A stretch of 64,000 nucleotides of DNA from Chloroflexota bacterium (GTDB lineage Bacteria > Chloroflexota > Anaerolineae > UBA1429): assembly GCA_012719135.1 (NCBI GenBank), contig JAAYAW010000016.1, forward strand, positions 1-64,000. Direction: 5' to 3'. This document shows, one piece after another, positions 8,752-17,817 of this stretch (position 1 is the stretch's first letter; the number at the start of each line of letters is the position of its first letter). Position numbers and translations under genes: made by a program. A model generated the notes under the pieces. The model was not told where the DNA came from. It was given only the letters and a program-made list of their open reading frames with translations, and made no database searches.

Positions 8752-9605
8752 ACCTCTTCGGCAAACCGCTGGCGGAAGCGGCCGAACACCCAGAGCCCAA
8801 AGGCGAGGAACGCGGCCGAAGTCAAGGCCGTGCGGAGCGTAAAATCCCAGGCTGGGATGTGCGCGGCCGTGCCCACCGTCGAGCCGTACAGGATGGAACG
8901 GTACGACGCTACGATAGAGGCCATCGGATTCAGCATGTAGAGAAGTCGACGCACGGGCAGGAGGAGGCCGGCGATGTGCGCCCACTCTGGTAGCATCTCC
9001 ATCGGGTAAAAGACCGGGGTCAAGAAAAACCAGGCCTGCAGCAAGACCTCCATGATAACCCCGGTATCACGGTAGAAGACGTTGAGAGTCGATAGCAGGA
9101 GAGAGATCCCAACCGTGAACATCAGATGAATGAGCATGACGACAGGGAGAAGGGACACAGCCGGAGTAATCGGCACGCCAAAGACCAGTATCATACCGAA
9201 TAATACGATAAAGGCAAGGCAAAAGTTCACAAAGTTGGCAAGAACCGTGGAAAGAGGCAATACTTCGAGAGGGAAGTAGACCTTCTTAATGAGATGCCCG
9301 TTGTGCGAGACGGACAGGATAGAGCTCGTCACCGCAGTCGAGAAAAAGTTCCATGGCAGAACACCGCACATAACAAAGACGGGGAACTTGGGCACACTGA
9401 GATTCGGGATCATCACAGTGAATACGATGGTAAAGACGAGCATAAGAAGCATCGGATTTACAAGAGACCACAAGAAACCAAGTACGGAGTTCTTGTAGCG
9501 CAACTTGAGATCCCTCATCACCAGGATCCCCAGCAACTCCCGGTAGGCGTACACCTCGCGTATTCGCGTCAGCATGGTTCCCACCTGTAGCCGGATCGCG
9601 GGCAC
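8748..9605 (-). CDS. ABC-2 type polysaccharide export permease (Wzm-like)
   Basis: The 285-residue integral membrane protein has about six hydrophobic segments and the ABC-2 pattern: a cytoplasmic N-terminus (LLGILVMRDLKLRYKNSVLG, a classical coupling-helix motif), then LWSLVNPMLLMLVFTIVF, a PWNFFSTAV turn, and a final WVFGRFRQRFAEEV tail. With the ATP-binding gene immediately upstream (18 bases), it would form the exporter for lipid-linked polysaccharide across the inner membrane. Its 3' end overlaps the convergent glycosyltransferase by four bases. Confidence 0.9.
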   Translation of the reverse strand: MPAIRLQVGTMLTRIREVYAYRELLGILVMRDLKLRYKNSVLGFLWSLVNPMLLMLVFTIVFTVMIPNLSVPKFPVFVMCGVLPWNFFSTAVTSSILSVSHNGHLIKKVYFPLEVLPLSTVLANFVNFCLAFIVLFGMILVFGVPITPAVSLLPVVMLIHLMFTVGISLLLSTLNVFYRDTGVIMEVLLQAWFFLTPVFYPMEMLPEWAHIAGLLLPVRRLLYMLNPMASIVASYRSILYGSTVGTAAHIPAWDFTLRTALTSAAFLAFGLWVFGRFRQRFAEEV

Positions 9606-9623
9606 GGCCTGCGAAAGAGCGCA

Positions 9624-10394
9624 TCAGAGGATTTGAACATCCTGGTCCTCCTCTTGCGCACTCGCGACATAGGCATCCAGAACCTCTCCGCACTCACCGT
9701 CCATCATCATCCGGCCTCGATCCAGCCAAACGGCACGCTGACACAGAGACTGTACGGCATCGAGATCATGCGAGACGAATACGATCGTCACCCCCTCCTG
9801 CATGATCTCGTGAATCTTGTGCAGGCATTTTACCTGGAACGCGGGGTCTCCGACGGCGAGCACCTCATCCACCAGCAGTATGTCCGCATCCACGCTCACT
9901 GCGATGGAGAACGCCAGGCGCATCGCCATGCCGGAGGAGTAGAACTTGAGTTGGACGTCGATGAACCTCTCAAGCTCAGAGAAAGCGACGATCTCGTCAA
10001 ACCGGCGCTCGATATCCCTCTTCTTGAGGCCCATGAGGGCGCCATTCAGGTAGACGTTGTCTCGCCCGCTCAGCTCAGGATGGAACCCCGCCCCGAGTTC
10101 GAGAAGGCCCGAGACCCGCCCTCGCACGTCGACCGTCCCGCGAGTAGGCGTGAGGATCCGGGTCATCAGCTTCAGAGAGGTGCTCTTGCCCGAGCCGTTG
10201 TTGCCCACAATCGCCACCGTCTCGCCGCCCTTTATGTCGAAGGACAGGTCGTTCACCGCCCAGTATGACTCGCGTGGCAGATGCCGGCCCTGCCGCTGAA
10301 GCATGCGCAGCATCAGATCCTGGAAGGATCGTGCGCGGTCATGCTGGACGGTAAACCGCTTGGATACGTGCGAAAAGGAGAGTCCCGTCGTCAT
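9624..10394 (-). CDS. ABC polysaccharide export ATP-binding protein (Wzt-like)
   Basis: A 256-residue nucleotide-binding subunit. Walker A is GNNGSGKST (about residue 62), the signature region FYSSGMAMRLAFSI (about 148), Walker B ILLVDEVLAVGD (about 170) and the H-loop FVSHDLDAV (about 205). The family partner is the Wzm permease next door. It ends shortly after the ATPase domain, so it lacks the C-terminal carbohydrate-binding domain that reads terminal caps in E. coli O8/O9a Wzt; export should therefore not depend on a cap read by this subunit. Encoded between paralogous glycosyltransferases and the permease. Confidence 0.92.
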   Translation of the reverse strand: MTTGLSFSHVSKRFTVQHDRARSFQDLMLRMLQRQGRHLPRESYWAVNDLSFDIKGGETVAIVGNNGSGKSTSLKLMTRILTPTRGTVDVRGRVSGLLELGAGFHPELSGRDNVYLNGALMGLKKRDIERRFDEIVAFSELERFIDVQLKFYSSGMAMRLAFSIAVSVDADILLVDEVLAVGDPAFQVKCLHKIHEIMQEGVTIVFVSHDLDAVQSLCQRAVWLDRGRMMMDGECGEVLDAYVASAQEEDQDVQIL

Positions 10395-10403
10395 GTGCGT
10401 ATG

Positions 10404-11903
10404 CTATTCCTCGTATGTGCGTTTCTCACTTGGCCGCTGGGCACTTTCGGAACACGGCACACGGCTCCCCGGTGGCAAGTCCTCTCCAGCCACCTCGGCC
10501 CGCAACAGAGTCTTGAGGGCCTCGATCAGCGCGGCCTGTTCGGCGGCAACGGTCTCCAGGCGCTCAATGCGCTCCAGCGTCGACAGATTGTAGAGTACCT
10601 GCCGCTCAACGATCCGATCCAGGTAAGCCTCTTTGACGTGCGTGGTCATGTTCTCCCGGACCCACTCGATGAGGCGTCCGATCGCAGGCACGCGCGATCT
10701 TGCCCGATACTCTCGCAGCGCGACGTCCGCCCGCAATCTCCACGGATCAGCCGGCTCGCCCTCTGTATCCGGCCTCGCTCCTCCAGCGAGAAGCGACTGT
10801 ATCATATCCAGTGTGTCCGCCGCAAAGACCTCCGGCGAAAAGAGCGCCGCGCGTTTCCGCCCGCGGTCGCGAAAGATGGCCGCCCGTTCCGGGTCCTCAT
10901 AGAGGGCACTCAATTGCTCCGCGAGGCTTTCGGCAGACCCGGCCTTGAAGAGCAGACCGGCGGGCTCACCAGCCTCCGCGCCCATGACGTACGGCATGGC
11001 CGCGATGTCGCTGGCGATCGCCAGAGTCCCGGCGGCCATCGCCTCCACCAGAGGCACGCCAAACCCCTCGTGGTCGCTGGGAAGCACGAGGCACTCTGCC
11101 AAGCGGTAGTACGGCTCGATGCGAGGCACTTTACCCACCATGAGCACACGGTCGTCGAGCCCCAGGCTGTGCACCTGCGCCCTGAGCTGTGCCGCATATT
11201 CTCCGTAAGCGGGAGAAGAGCGATCATCGCCCACCACAAGAAGCATCGTGTCCGGCAGGCGCTCTCGCAGCAGATGCAGCGCAGATATCAGGAGATCGAT
11301 GCGCTTGTTCCCTGCCAGACGCCCCACATACAGTACGACTCTGCGGTCCCCCAAGCCCAGCTGCCCGCGCAGTGCGAGCGCCTCCTGATCGAGTGCAGGC
11401 GACTGGAGGGAGCGCGTGCTGACAGAGAGCCCGATGACGCGCGTACGATCCTGCAGTCCGCCCTGATGCGACCACAGCTCTCTCGCGCCAAAAGGGCTAT
11501 CCGCCACGACAAGGTCCGCGTAGCGCGAAAGCTCACAACCGTACACCGATCGCTCCAGAGCGTCCAGATCAGTGCGGGTCCCCCAGGTCTCCGGTGGGGT
11601 TACGCCATGGTACCAAAAGACCTTCTTGCCCGGGAGATGGCGGAAACGCTCGGCGAGCGGGTACCATCCCGAGTACTCCAAAATGTACGCATCGGAGGCT
11701 GGCAGGGGATCGCCGGGCCGAACGCGGCTGCTGATGGCCCTTATCCCCTTATCCCTCCGCGTAAAGAGCGTTCCATAGCACACACGCAACTGGTGGCCCG
11801 CCCGCTGAAGCGCACGAGCCACGTCGCACGTGTGCTTCCCGGTTGCGTCGCCCGCGAGTACGGAGTGGACCAGTATCGTAACGCGCGGACCGCGCTGGCT
11901 CAT
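10404..11903 (-). CDS. Glycosyltransferase family 4 with C-terminal helical tail (copy 1)
   Basis: The 499-residue protein starts VTILVHSVLAGDATGKHTCDVARAL in essence, an unusual N-terminus shared with the next upstream gene. The donor domain includes VLYVGRLAGNKRIDLL (about residue 187) and the E-x7-E site EGFGVPLVE (about 278-286). After the catalytic fold (about residue 385) comes a roughly 100-residue tail with LREYRARSRVPAIGRLIEW, YLDRIVERQVLYN and a predicted coiled coil. The same tail occurs in the adjacent paralogue. ATG 11903 overlaps the upstream stop by four bases. Confidence 0.87.
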   Translation of the reverse strand: MSQRGPRVTILVHSVLAGDATGKHTCDVARALQRAGHQLRVCYGTLFTRRDKGIRAISSRVRPGDPLPASDAYILEYSGWYPLAERFRHLPGKKVFWYHGVTPPETWGTRTDLDALERSVYGCELSRYADLVVADSPFGARELWSHQGGLQDRTRVIGLSVSTRSLQSPALDQEALALRGQLGLGDRRVVLYVGRLAGNKRIDLLISALHLLRERLPDTMLLVVGDDRSSPAYGEYAAQLRAQVHSLGLDDRVLMVGKVPRIEPYYRLAECLVLPSDHEGFGVPLVEAMAAGTLAIASDIAAMPYVMGAEAGEPAGLLFKAGSAESLAEQLSALYEDPERAAIFRDRGRKRAALFSPEVFAADTLDMIQSLLAGGARPDTEGEPADPWRLRADVALREYRARSRVPAIGRLIEWVRENMTTHVKEAYLDRIVERQVLYNLSTLERIERLETVAAEQAALIEALKTLLRAEVAGEDLPPGSRVPCSESAQRPSEKRTYEE

Positions 11904-13366
11904 GCCTCACCTGCTCCACTGGGAGGCTCGGCGGCGTCGACAGAACGACGGCTTGGACGCTCGATCTCCTCCTGAAACCGCGCGAGCTCCTCAGCCTGGC
12001 TGGAGATCGCTTCCTCCAGGCGAAGCAATCGCTTGGTCATGGACATGTTGTAGAGCACCTGCCGCTCGACGATTGAATCGAGATAGGGCTCTTTGATGTG
12101 CGAGGTGAGTTGAACGCGCAACCACGCGATAAACGGCCCGATCAGCGGCACGCGTGACCGGACCCGGTACTCGCGCAGGGACACGTCTGCCCGCGAAAAG
12201 ACCTGTTCGGGAGGTCGCGACGGCCGCCTAAGGATCGGTCCCATTGCGAGAACCTCCCGCACCAGTCCCACGGTCGCATCGCCAAAGGCTTGAAGCCCAT
12301 AACGCCCCACACGCTCGCGCCCGATCCGGCGCAGCTCGGAGGCCAGGCGAGGGTCAGTCAGTATCGAGTCGATCGCCCTGGCCAGGGACTCCTCGGAACC
12401 CCTCTCGAACAGCAGGCCAGCCGGCGATTCCGTATCCGCACCGATGACCCAGGGCATGGCACCTGCGTCGCTGGCAACAGCCGGGACCCCGGCCGCCATC
12501 GCCTCGATCAGCGGAAGGCCAAATCCCTCATGCTCACTGGTAAGCACAAGGACATCGGCGAGATGATAATAGGGCTCCACACGCGGCACCTTCCCAAGAA
12601 ACCGGACGTGATCCTCCAGGTGCAGTTCCCGCACCTGCGCCCTGATCTCCTCCGCGTACGCCACATACGCGGGCGCGGAGCGATCGTCTCCAATCACCAG
12701 GAGCAGGATGTCCTTGTGCCGGGCGGTGAGCCGAGCAAGAGCCGACACCAGGAGATCCAAACGCTTGTTAGCGGCCAGGCGACCTACACTGAGAAGGACG
12801 CGCCGATTGGTCGCCCCCAGCTGAGTGCGCAGATCCTCGAGATCGTGCTCCGAGGGCCGCTCGGAAAAAGACTGATAGTCCACGGCATTGGCGATCACGC
12901 GAACCCGACCCGTCAGGTCTCTTTCGTGATCAGAGAGTTCAGCCGCGCCAAAGGGACTGCAGGCCACCACAGCATCGGCATAGTGAGCCAATCCTATGCC
13001 GAGGACCGCTCTCTCCTGGTGCCGGCGATCCGCATCGCTCTCCCAGAACTCAGTAGGGGTCACACCGTGATACCAAAAGATGCTCCTTGCCGGATAGGAT
13101 CGCAGATGCTCGGCCAGCGGAAACCAACTCGCGTACTCTACGAGATAGAGGTCCGCCTGCGGAAGCGGATCTCCCGGCACGACCCTGACGCTGATGGCCC
13201 GGATATCCGGTTCCTCACGCGTATACACGCCGCTGTAACAGACTTGGACCGGGTAACCGGCGCGCATGAGGCTTTGGGCGATATCAACGATGTGCCTGCT
13301 GACGGCATCCCCTGCCAGCACCGAGGAGGCCAGGATCGCCACGCTTTGCCTGACGGTCATAGTCAT
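11900..13366 (-). CDS. Glycosyltransferase family 4 with C-terminal helical tail (copy 2)
   Basis: This 488-residue protein is a paralogue of the downstream gene along its whole length, including VAILASSVLAGDAVSRHIVD near the start, SVGRLAANKRLDLLVSAL, the E-x7-E site EGFGLPLIE and the tail with LREYRVRSRVPLIGPFIAW and YLDSIVERQVLYN. I chose ATG 13366, which overlaps the stop of the GT-C gene (ATGA) and has GGAGG four bases before it; ATG 13360 is an alternative with ten-base spacing. A longer frame from 13444 would intrude into the upstream gene. Likely adds a sugar to the same glycan as copy 1. Confidence 0.87.
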   Translation of the reverse strand: MTMTVRQSVAILASSVLAGDAVSRHIVDIAQSLMRAGYPVQVCYSGVYTREEPDIRAISVRVVPGDPLPQADLYLVEYASWFPLAEHLRSYPARSIFWYHGVTPTEFWESDADRRHQERAVLGIGLAHYADAVVACSPFGAAELSDHERDLTGRVRVIANAVDYQSFSERPSEHDLEDLRTQLGATNRRVLLSVGRLAANKRLDLLVSALARLTARHKDILLLVIGDDRSAPAYVAYAEEIRAQVRELHLEDHVRFLGKVPRVEPYYHLADVLVLTSEHEGFGLPLIEAMAAGVPAVASDAGAMPWVIGADTESPAGLLFERGSEESLARAIDSILTDPRLASELRRIGRERVGRYGLQAFGDATVGLVREVLAMGPILRRPSRPPEQVFSRADVSLREYRVRSRVPLIGPFIAWLRVQLTSHIKEPYLDSIVERQVLYNMSMTKRLLRLEEAISSQAEELARFQEEIERPSRRSVDAAEPPSGAGEA

Positions 13367-15915
13367 GGCACCTCCGAAGACAAGGCAAGATACCCTGGCG
13401 GGGATTCCACACTCCACGGTAGCAACCGACCGCGCGCCGTACACACTTGCCCCACTGCAGGCCGCGCTTGGCCGAACAAGCCCCTGGGCTCTGCTCGCGT
13501 GATCTCAGCATAGTCCAGGTGGACCTCCCCTACGCCGGTGGTCCGTAGCCGGAGCGCCAACACCCCCGGCTCTGAGAGAACAAAGCCGAGCGCCACGTCG
13601 CTATACTCTCCCGGGCTCAGATCCTCCAGCTCGATCGGGCGCGAGACCAGGAGCGTGGCGCCATCATCCGTAGCGGCCTCCACCGCGGCCACAGGTCCCG
13701 GCGAGGAGACGGGGCCGGCGACGCGAAGCCGGAACACAGCGGTATACTCCCCGGCCGGCATGCAATTGTAGGGCCCATGGACAAAGAGTCCCGCCTGAAC
13801 GGTGGCGACCGCCAGCCAGTTATCCGCCTCCCGATCCACACGAATGCCCCCAAGGCCCCTCCGCATGGATTCCCCGTCCAGGCGCCATGAGGGACTCCAG
13901 AGTGCGATGCCGAACACGATCACCAGCAAAGCACCTCCTCCCAGGCAGACCAGCCCGAGAAGGCGCGGTGCCACGCGCCGGATGCCAGCGGATGCGGCCC
14001 GGTTATCGAGTGACCGGTACGCCAGATTGACGATCACGCATGCCACCAGGGCCCACGCCAGCATGAGTCCGGTGCCATCGGAAAAGAAGGGCTCGTGAGC
14101 CACCTCGATGGCGTCTATGCAGACAGCGCGGGTCCCGTTGTAGCTGAGGCGAACGGCCAGAGGTTGAGCCTCGCGGTTCTCATAGACCAGACTGTACGAT
14201 CGGTACTCGCCGCCTAGATCATCGCTCGAGACCACCAGAGAGGCGAGGACTGAGGCCGGCGAGTCAGCTCGATCGCTGAGCAGGGCAAGGTCCAGGCGTG
14301 CATCGGCCTGCGCATCTGGCGCAACATCTGACAGCCGGGCGCGCAACTGCACGACGTAACGCCCCGGCAGCGCTTCATGGGTGATGCGGGCCGCGAGAGA
14401 GCCCGATGCGGTTTCCGTAGTCCCGGAGCCAAACAGCGTGGTATAGCCCTGCGAGGCCGCCACATCACTCGCCACCTGGCCCCCGTCCGCCCGCACGCTT
14501 TCGACCCCGGGAAAGTAGAGCACGTCCTCAGGCACAGCCAAACGATCACGCAACTCCGGCGGATACCGGCTATCCTTGTACGTCTTGTGGCTCTCGGCAA
14601 GAGGGAGGACGGCTGCCGGTCGAAAGGATCCGAGGCGAGGAAGTGCCTCATACAACTGAGCGGCCGCAAAGGGACCATTGTAGGCAAGCCAGGGCTGCGC
14701 ATAGATGACGGCGCTGATCCCGACCGATGCCACAATCGCCAGCAGGAGCAGCCCGTGAACAAACACGCTGCGCGATTGCACGGCAACGACTCCGATACCG
14801 ACAGCCAGAAGCGGGAGCGCAACCACCAGGTACCGTGTAGCCGGCTGCCACTGCACCCAGAAGCCAGGCATCACAATGCCAAAGAGGAGGGCTGTGGCCA
14901 GGACGAGCCCCATGGGGTATCCCACAGAAGGCCCCCGCCGGAACAGCCAGGCCAGACCAGGAACGCTGAATAGGTACACCGGCGCATACATCAGCAGCCC
15001 ATTGCGCTGATCCAGCAGCCATCCCAAGGTCGACTTGGCCCAGGCGATCAAGAAGAATCCGCGCTCTTGGCCTGCCGGGCTGCCGTAAAGCGCGAGTGGC
15101 GACCAACTGCCATACATATGCCGCGAATAGAGCAAATACAGACACGCCGAGAGAACACACGGCAGCACGATGGCGGCCATCAGCCTGAGGCGTGCAGGAT
15201 GTGTGCGAGCACGCACCAGGGCAATGCCGACGAGCACCACGGAAATGGGCGCGAACCGGATCACCAGCCAGGGCAAAGCCGCCGCCGCCAGGCCCAGCGA
15301 AAGGAAGGAGAGCGTCCTGTCAGTTGCCTGGTTGAGGATCACCAGCGCGAGCACCACGAGCAGTGCGCCGGGCATCTCCGGGTAGATCATCGTGGCGTAC
15401 ACGGTGAATGGCGGCGTCACGCCAAGGGCGACGGCGCCCAGAACCGCGACGGCACGATTGCCTGTGAGTTGCTGCGCCAGAAGAAAGGTCAGGCCCACCG
15501 CAAGCGCCGACAGCATCGACATCGCCAGGGCCACGCCCGCCCTTTCTGCAAACGCGTAGGGCCAGGCGATGAGCAGCGGCAGGCCGATCATGTGCATGGG
15601 CCTGGAAAGGCCATCCTCGCGGATCTGTGCGTGAGGGCTGATGCCACAGGGCGGCGGGTTATTGGAGAGGTCCAGATCGCCATCGCGCGACAGGCTCTCT
15701 GCCAGCGCGAGATAGTGCGGCTCGTCCCCCGTGGCCGGCCAGTTGCTGACGGTGTAGGGCACCAGGTAACTGTAGGCTACCACGAACAGAACAACGAGAC
15801 CTGCGAACACGCGCCAGTCGCGACGTGTGATCGGGCATATGAGAGACGCCCCCTGGCGGGCGCGTCCATCAGGCGCTGCGGCGAACCGCTCGCAAAGGGC
15901 AGACCATCGACTCAT
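13363..15915 (-). CDS. Large integral membrane GT-C-type glycosyltransferase-like protein
   Basis: The 850-residue protein has roughly ten transmembrane segments in its first 420 residues (for instance WRVFAGLVVLFVVAYSYLV near residue 34) and an acidic site TGDEPHYLALAES near residue 62, the position of the catalytic Asp/Glu in PMT/ArnT-type GT-C enzymes that use polyprenyl-phosphate sugars. Residues about 430-640 form an extracytoplasmic beta-rich domain, one or two more membrane segments follow (ALVACVIVNLAY, LLGLVCLGGGALLVIVFGIAL), and a second beta-rich domain ends the protein. It heads the leftward glycan operon. Sugar and acceptor are unknown. Confidence 0.75.
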   Translation of the reverse strand: MSRWSALCERFAAAPDGRARQGASLICPITRRDWRVFAGLVVLFVVAYSYLVPYTVSNWPATGDEPHYLALAESLSRDGDLDLSNNPPPCGISPHAQIREDGLSRPMHMIGLPLLIAWPYAFAERAGVALAMSMLSALAVGLTFLLAQQLTGNRAVAVLGAVALGVTPPFTVYATMIYPEMPGALLVVLALVILNQATDRTLSFLSLGLAAAALPWLVIRFAPISVVLVGIALVRARTHPARLRLMAAIVLPCVLSACLYLLYSRHMYGSWSPLALYGSPAGQERGFFLIAWAKSTLGWLLDQRNGLLMYAPVYLFSVPGLAWLFRRGPSVGYPMGLVLATALLFGIVMPGFWVQWQPATRYLVVALPLLAVGIGVVAVQSRSVFVHGLLLLAIVASVGISAVIYAQPWLAYNGPFAAAQLYEALPRLGSFRPAAVLPLAESHKTYKDSRYPPELRDRLAVPEDVLYFPGVESVRADGGQVASDVAASQGYTTLFGSGTTETASGSLAARITHEALPGRYVVQLRARLSDVAPDAQADARLDLALLSDRADSPASVLASLVVSSDDLGGEYRSYSLVYENREAQPLAVRLSYNGTRAVCIDAIEVAHEPFFSDGTGLMLAWALVACVIVNLAYRSLDNRAASAGIRRVAPRLLGLVCLGGGALLVIVFGIALWSPSWRLDGESMRRGLGGIRVDREADNWLAVATVQAGLFVHGPYNCMPAGEYTAVFRLRVAGPVSSPGPVAAVEAATDDGATLLVSRPIELEDLSPGEYSDVALGFVLSEPGVLALRLRTTGVGEVHLDYAEITRAEPRGLFGQARPAVGQVCTARGRLLPWSVESPPGYLALSSEVP

Positions 15916-16142
15916 TACACCGCCCGGCTAACGATGACCGGCCGTGGTGACAGGAAACCACGCCGTGTGAGGATCGCTCTTTCGCATTCGATGTCAGGCT
16001 GGGGCGTCCGGAAGCCCTGCGAGATCGAGAGCACGCTTCGAGGGGCCCGTGACGGCCACGTATTGTGCCCTGTGCCCACCTCGTGACGCGCATTGGTGCG
16101 CAGAACCACACGATCCCTGACTCCAGATCGGTGGCGGGCCAT

Positions 16143-16171
16143 AGTCTAGCACGGGTGCGGAGCCCACGCAA
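16143..16171 (-). promoter_or_regulatory. Promoter for leftward polysaccharide operon
   Basis: Minus-strand TTGCGT (16171-16166), 17-base spacer, TAGACT (16148-16143). It implies a roughly 220-base untranslated leader before ATG 15915. Nothing in that leader matched a riboswitch family I know. Confidence 0.45.
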
Positions 16172-16432
16172 TAGCCGCCGGGGCGCCCCCGCGCGGCCGG
16201 CGAACGCGCACGTCGCCTGGTCGTCCCCGCCCTCGCCCGCCCGAGAGGGAACGTGATATAATCCTCAGGGTTTACGCCGATTACGGCATCGCGGCCGTCC
16301 GCCAGCGATCACGTGCCAAGCGAGAGCCGCCCGGCCGCATAACTTGGGGGTCATCGATCCGCGGGCCGCCGGTTTCCCTGAGGCCGCCCCTCTGGTGCGA
16401 ATAGGAGTATCAACATCACATCTGCGTCGACC
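16172..16432. other. Divergent intergenic region before FAD oxidoreductase
   Basis: With 15916-16171 this makes a 517-base gene-free stretch between divergent glycan operons. It holds an extended -10 box for the rightward genes at 16254-16262 (TG-A-TATAAT) without a clear -35. It also holds a GC-rich leader with several short inverted repeats, and an AGGAG at 16403-16407. No convincing small gene was seen. Confidence 0.4.
16254..16262 (+). promoter_or_regulatory. Extended -10 promoter for FAD oxidoreductase run
   Basis: TGATATAAT at 16254-16262 matches an extended -10 (TGn plus perfect TATAAT). No -35 hexamer is recognisable 17 bases upstream. The leader to the start codon would be about 160 bases. 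Confidence 0.5.
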
Positions 16433-17812
16433 TTGGCCGTCCTCGGAGCTGGCCCTGCCGGCTTGACCGCCGCGCGAGAAGCCGCCCGTTCTGGCTTGCG
16501 CCCGCTGGTACTCGAGTCCCTGCCCGTGGTCGGCGGGCTCTCGCGCACCATTGTCCACGAGGGCTATCGCTTTGACCTGGGTGGGCACCGCTTTCTTACA
16601 CGGATGCCCGAGATTCAGCAGCTCTGGCAAGACACGCTGGGCAACGATCTCTTGACCGTACAGAGGCAATCCCGCATACGGTACCGTGACGGGTACCTCC
16701 GTTACCCACTGGAACTGGCGGATACTCTCCTGGGCGTTGGTCCGATCCAGGGAGCGCTCATGCTGGGAAGCTACGTCAAAGCCGCGCTCGGTCCCGCATC
16801 CGAAGAGGCGACGCTGGAGCAGTGGATGACGCGCCGGTTCGGGAGACGACTCTACGAAGCGTTCTTCCGTGGATACACCGAGAAGGTCTGGGGCATACCC
16901 TGCAGCGAGATACAGGCGGAATGGGCCAGCCAGCGCATACAAAACCTCTCGCTGAAGGATGCCCTGCTTAACGCGGCGGGCTTCCGCCCAGATGCCAAGA
17001 CGCTGAGCGATACCTTCTACTATCCCCGACTGGGCCCGGGCATGATGTGGGAGCGGTTCGCGGAGGATCTTCGCTCACACGGAGGGGACCTTCTCATGGA
17101 CGCCTACGTGACGGAGCTCCATCACGACGGACGTCGCGTGCAGTCCATCGTCTATCGGCATCAGGGCCAGCCTCGAGAGATGAGTGCAGACGCGTTCATC
17201 TCGAGCATGCCGCTGGACGAGCTCTTGCGCTGCCTTCGTCCGGAGCCTCCGGAGAGAATCGTCGAGAGCGCCAGAGGTCTCAGGTACCGCGGGTTCATCA
17301 TCGTACAGCTCGCTGTGGCACGACCGGAGCTGTTTCCTTACCACTGGATCTACGTGCAGACGCCGCAGATCAGGGCGGGACGCGTCCAGAACTTTGGAAA
17401 CTGGAGCCGAGCCCTCCTGCCATCGGAGGATGTATCGAGCGTCGGCGTCGAGTACTTTGCGACGGTTGGAGACGACCTCTGGTCACTGGACGATGAGGCC
17501 CTGTTCCGGCTCGCTTCGTCTGAGATGGAGAGCCTTGGCCTCTTGCAGGCGCGGTGGGTGACCGGCGGCAAGGTGGTTCGCCATCCAAAGGCATATCCCG
17601 TATATGACGGCCAGTACCGGCAGAACGTGGAGCGGATCCGGGATTACCTGGGCCGTTTCGAGAATCTTCAGACGATCGGCAGAGCGGGCATGCACCGCTA
17701 CAACAACCTCGATCATTCCATGTTGACGGGCATCCTGGCGGCACGAAACCTGGCAGGTGAGCATCACGATTTATGGCGGGTCAACGCCGATCATGCTCAG
17801 GCCGTAGGCTGA
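16433..17812 (+). CDS. FAD-dependent amine-oxidase/UDP-galactopyranose mutase-like protein
   Basis: A 459-residue flavoprotein. Its first residues are the dinucleotide-binding fold AVLGAGPAGLTAAREAARSG, then GGLSRTIVHEGYRFDLGGHRF (FAD and substrate loop) and FRGYTEKVWGIPCSEI (about residue 143), typical of a family related to protoporphyrinogen oxidase and UDP-galactopyranose mutase found in polysaccharide clusters. The C-terminal HRYNNLDHSMLTGILAARNLAG closes the FAD site. An in-frame stop at 16379 and no in-frame ATG or GTG before the fold leave TTG 16433, or a rare ATC near 16409-16415 just after AGGAG, as start. Sugar isomerisation or oxidation of a lipid-linked sugar is inferred. Confidence 0.8.
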   Translation: MAVLGAGPAGLTAAREAARSGLRPLVLESLPVVGGLSRTIVHEGYRFDLGGHRFLTRMPEIQQLWQDTLGNDLLTVQRQSRIRYRDGYLRYPLELADTLLGVGPIQGALMLGSYVKAALGPASEEATLEQWMTRRFGRRLYEAFFRGYTEKVWGIPCSEIQAEWASQRIQNLSLKDALLNAAGFRPDAKTLSDTFYYPRLGPGMMWERFAEDLRSHGGDLLMDAYVTELHHDGRRVQSIVYRHQGQPREMSADAFISSMPLDELLRCLRPEPPERIVESARGLRYRGFIIVQLAVARPELFPYHWIYVQTPQIRAGRVQNFGNWSRALLPSEDVSSVGVEYFATVGDDLWSLDDEALFRLASSEMESLGLLQARWVTGGKVVRHPKAYPVYDGQYRQNVERIRDYLGRFENLQTIGRAGMHRYNNLDHSMLTGILAARNLAGEHHDLWRVNADHAQAVG

Positions 17813-17817
17813 AAGCG

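Noticed and set aside
10281-11975. A 564-residue open frame on the plus strand opposite the glycosyltransferases
   Set aside because: It is antisense to two clear GT4 genes, has no ribosome site or recognisable motif, and its composition (many Arg, His, Gln) is what antisense of GC-rich coding DNA gives.
12290-13513. A 407-residue plus-strand frame
   Set aside because: Antisense shadow of the second glycosyltransferase; no domain, no start signal.
15916-16136. Long leader of the leftward glycan operon as a c-di-GMP riboswitch
   Set aside because: A CACAGGGCA-like stretch drew attention, but the other conserved c-di-GMP-I elements (such as GGGACGCAAAG) are missing and no closing stem is seen.
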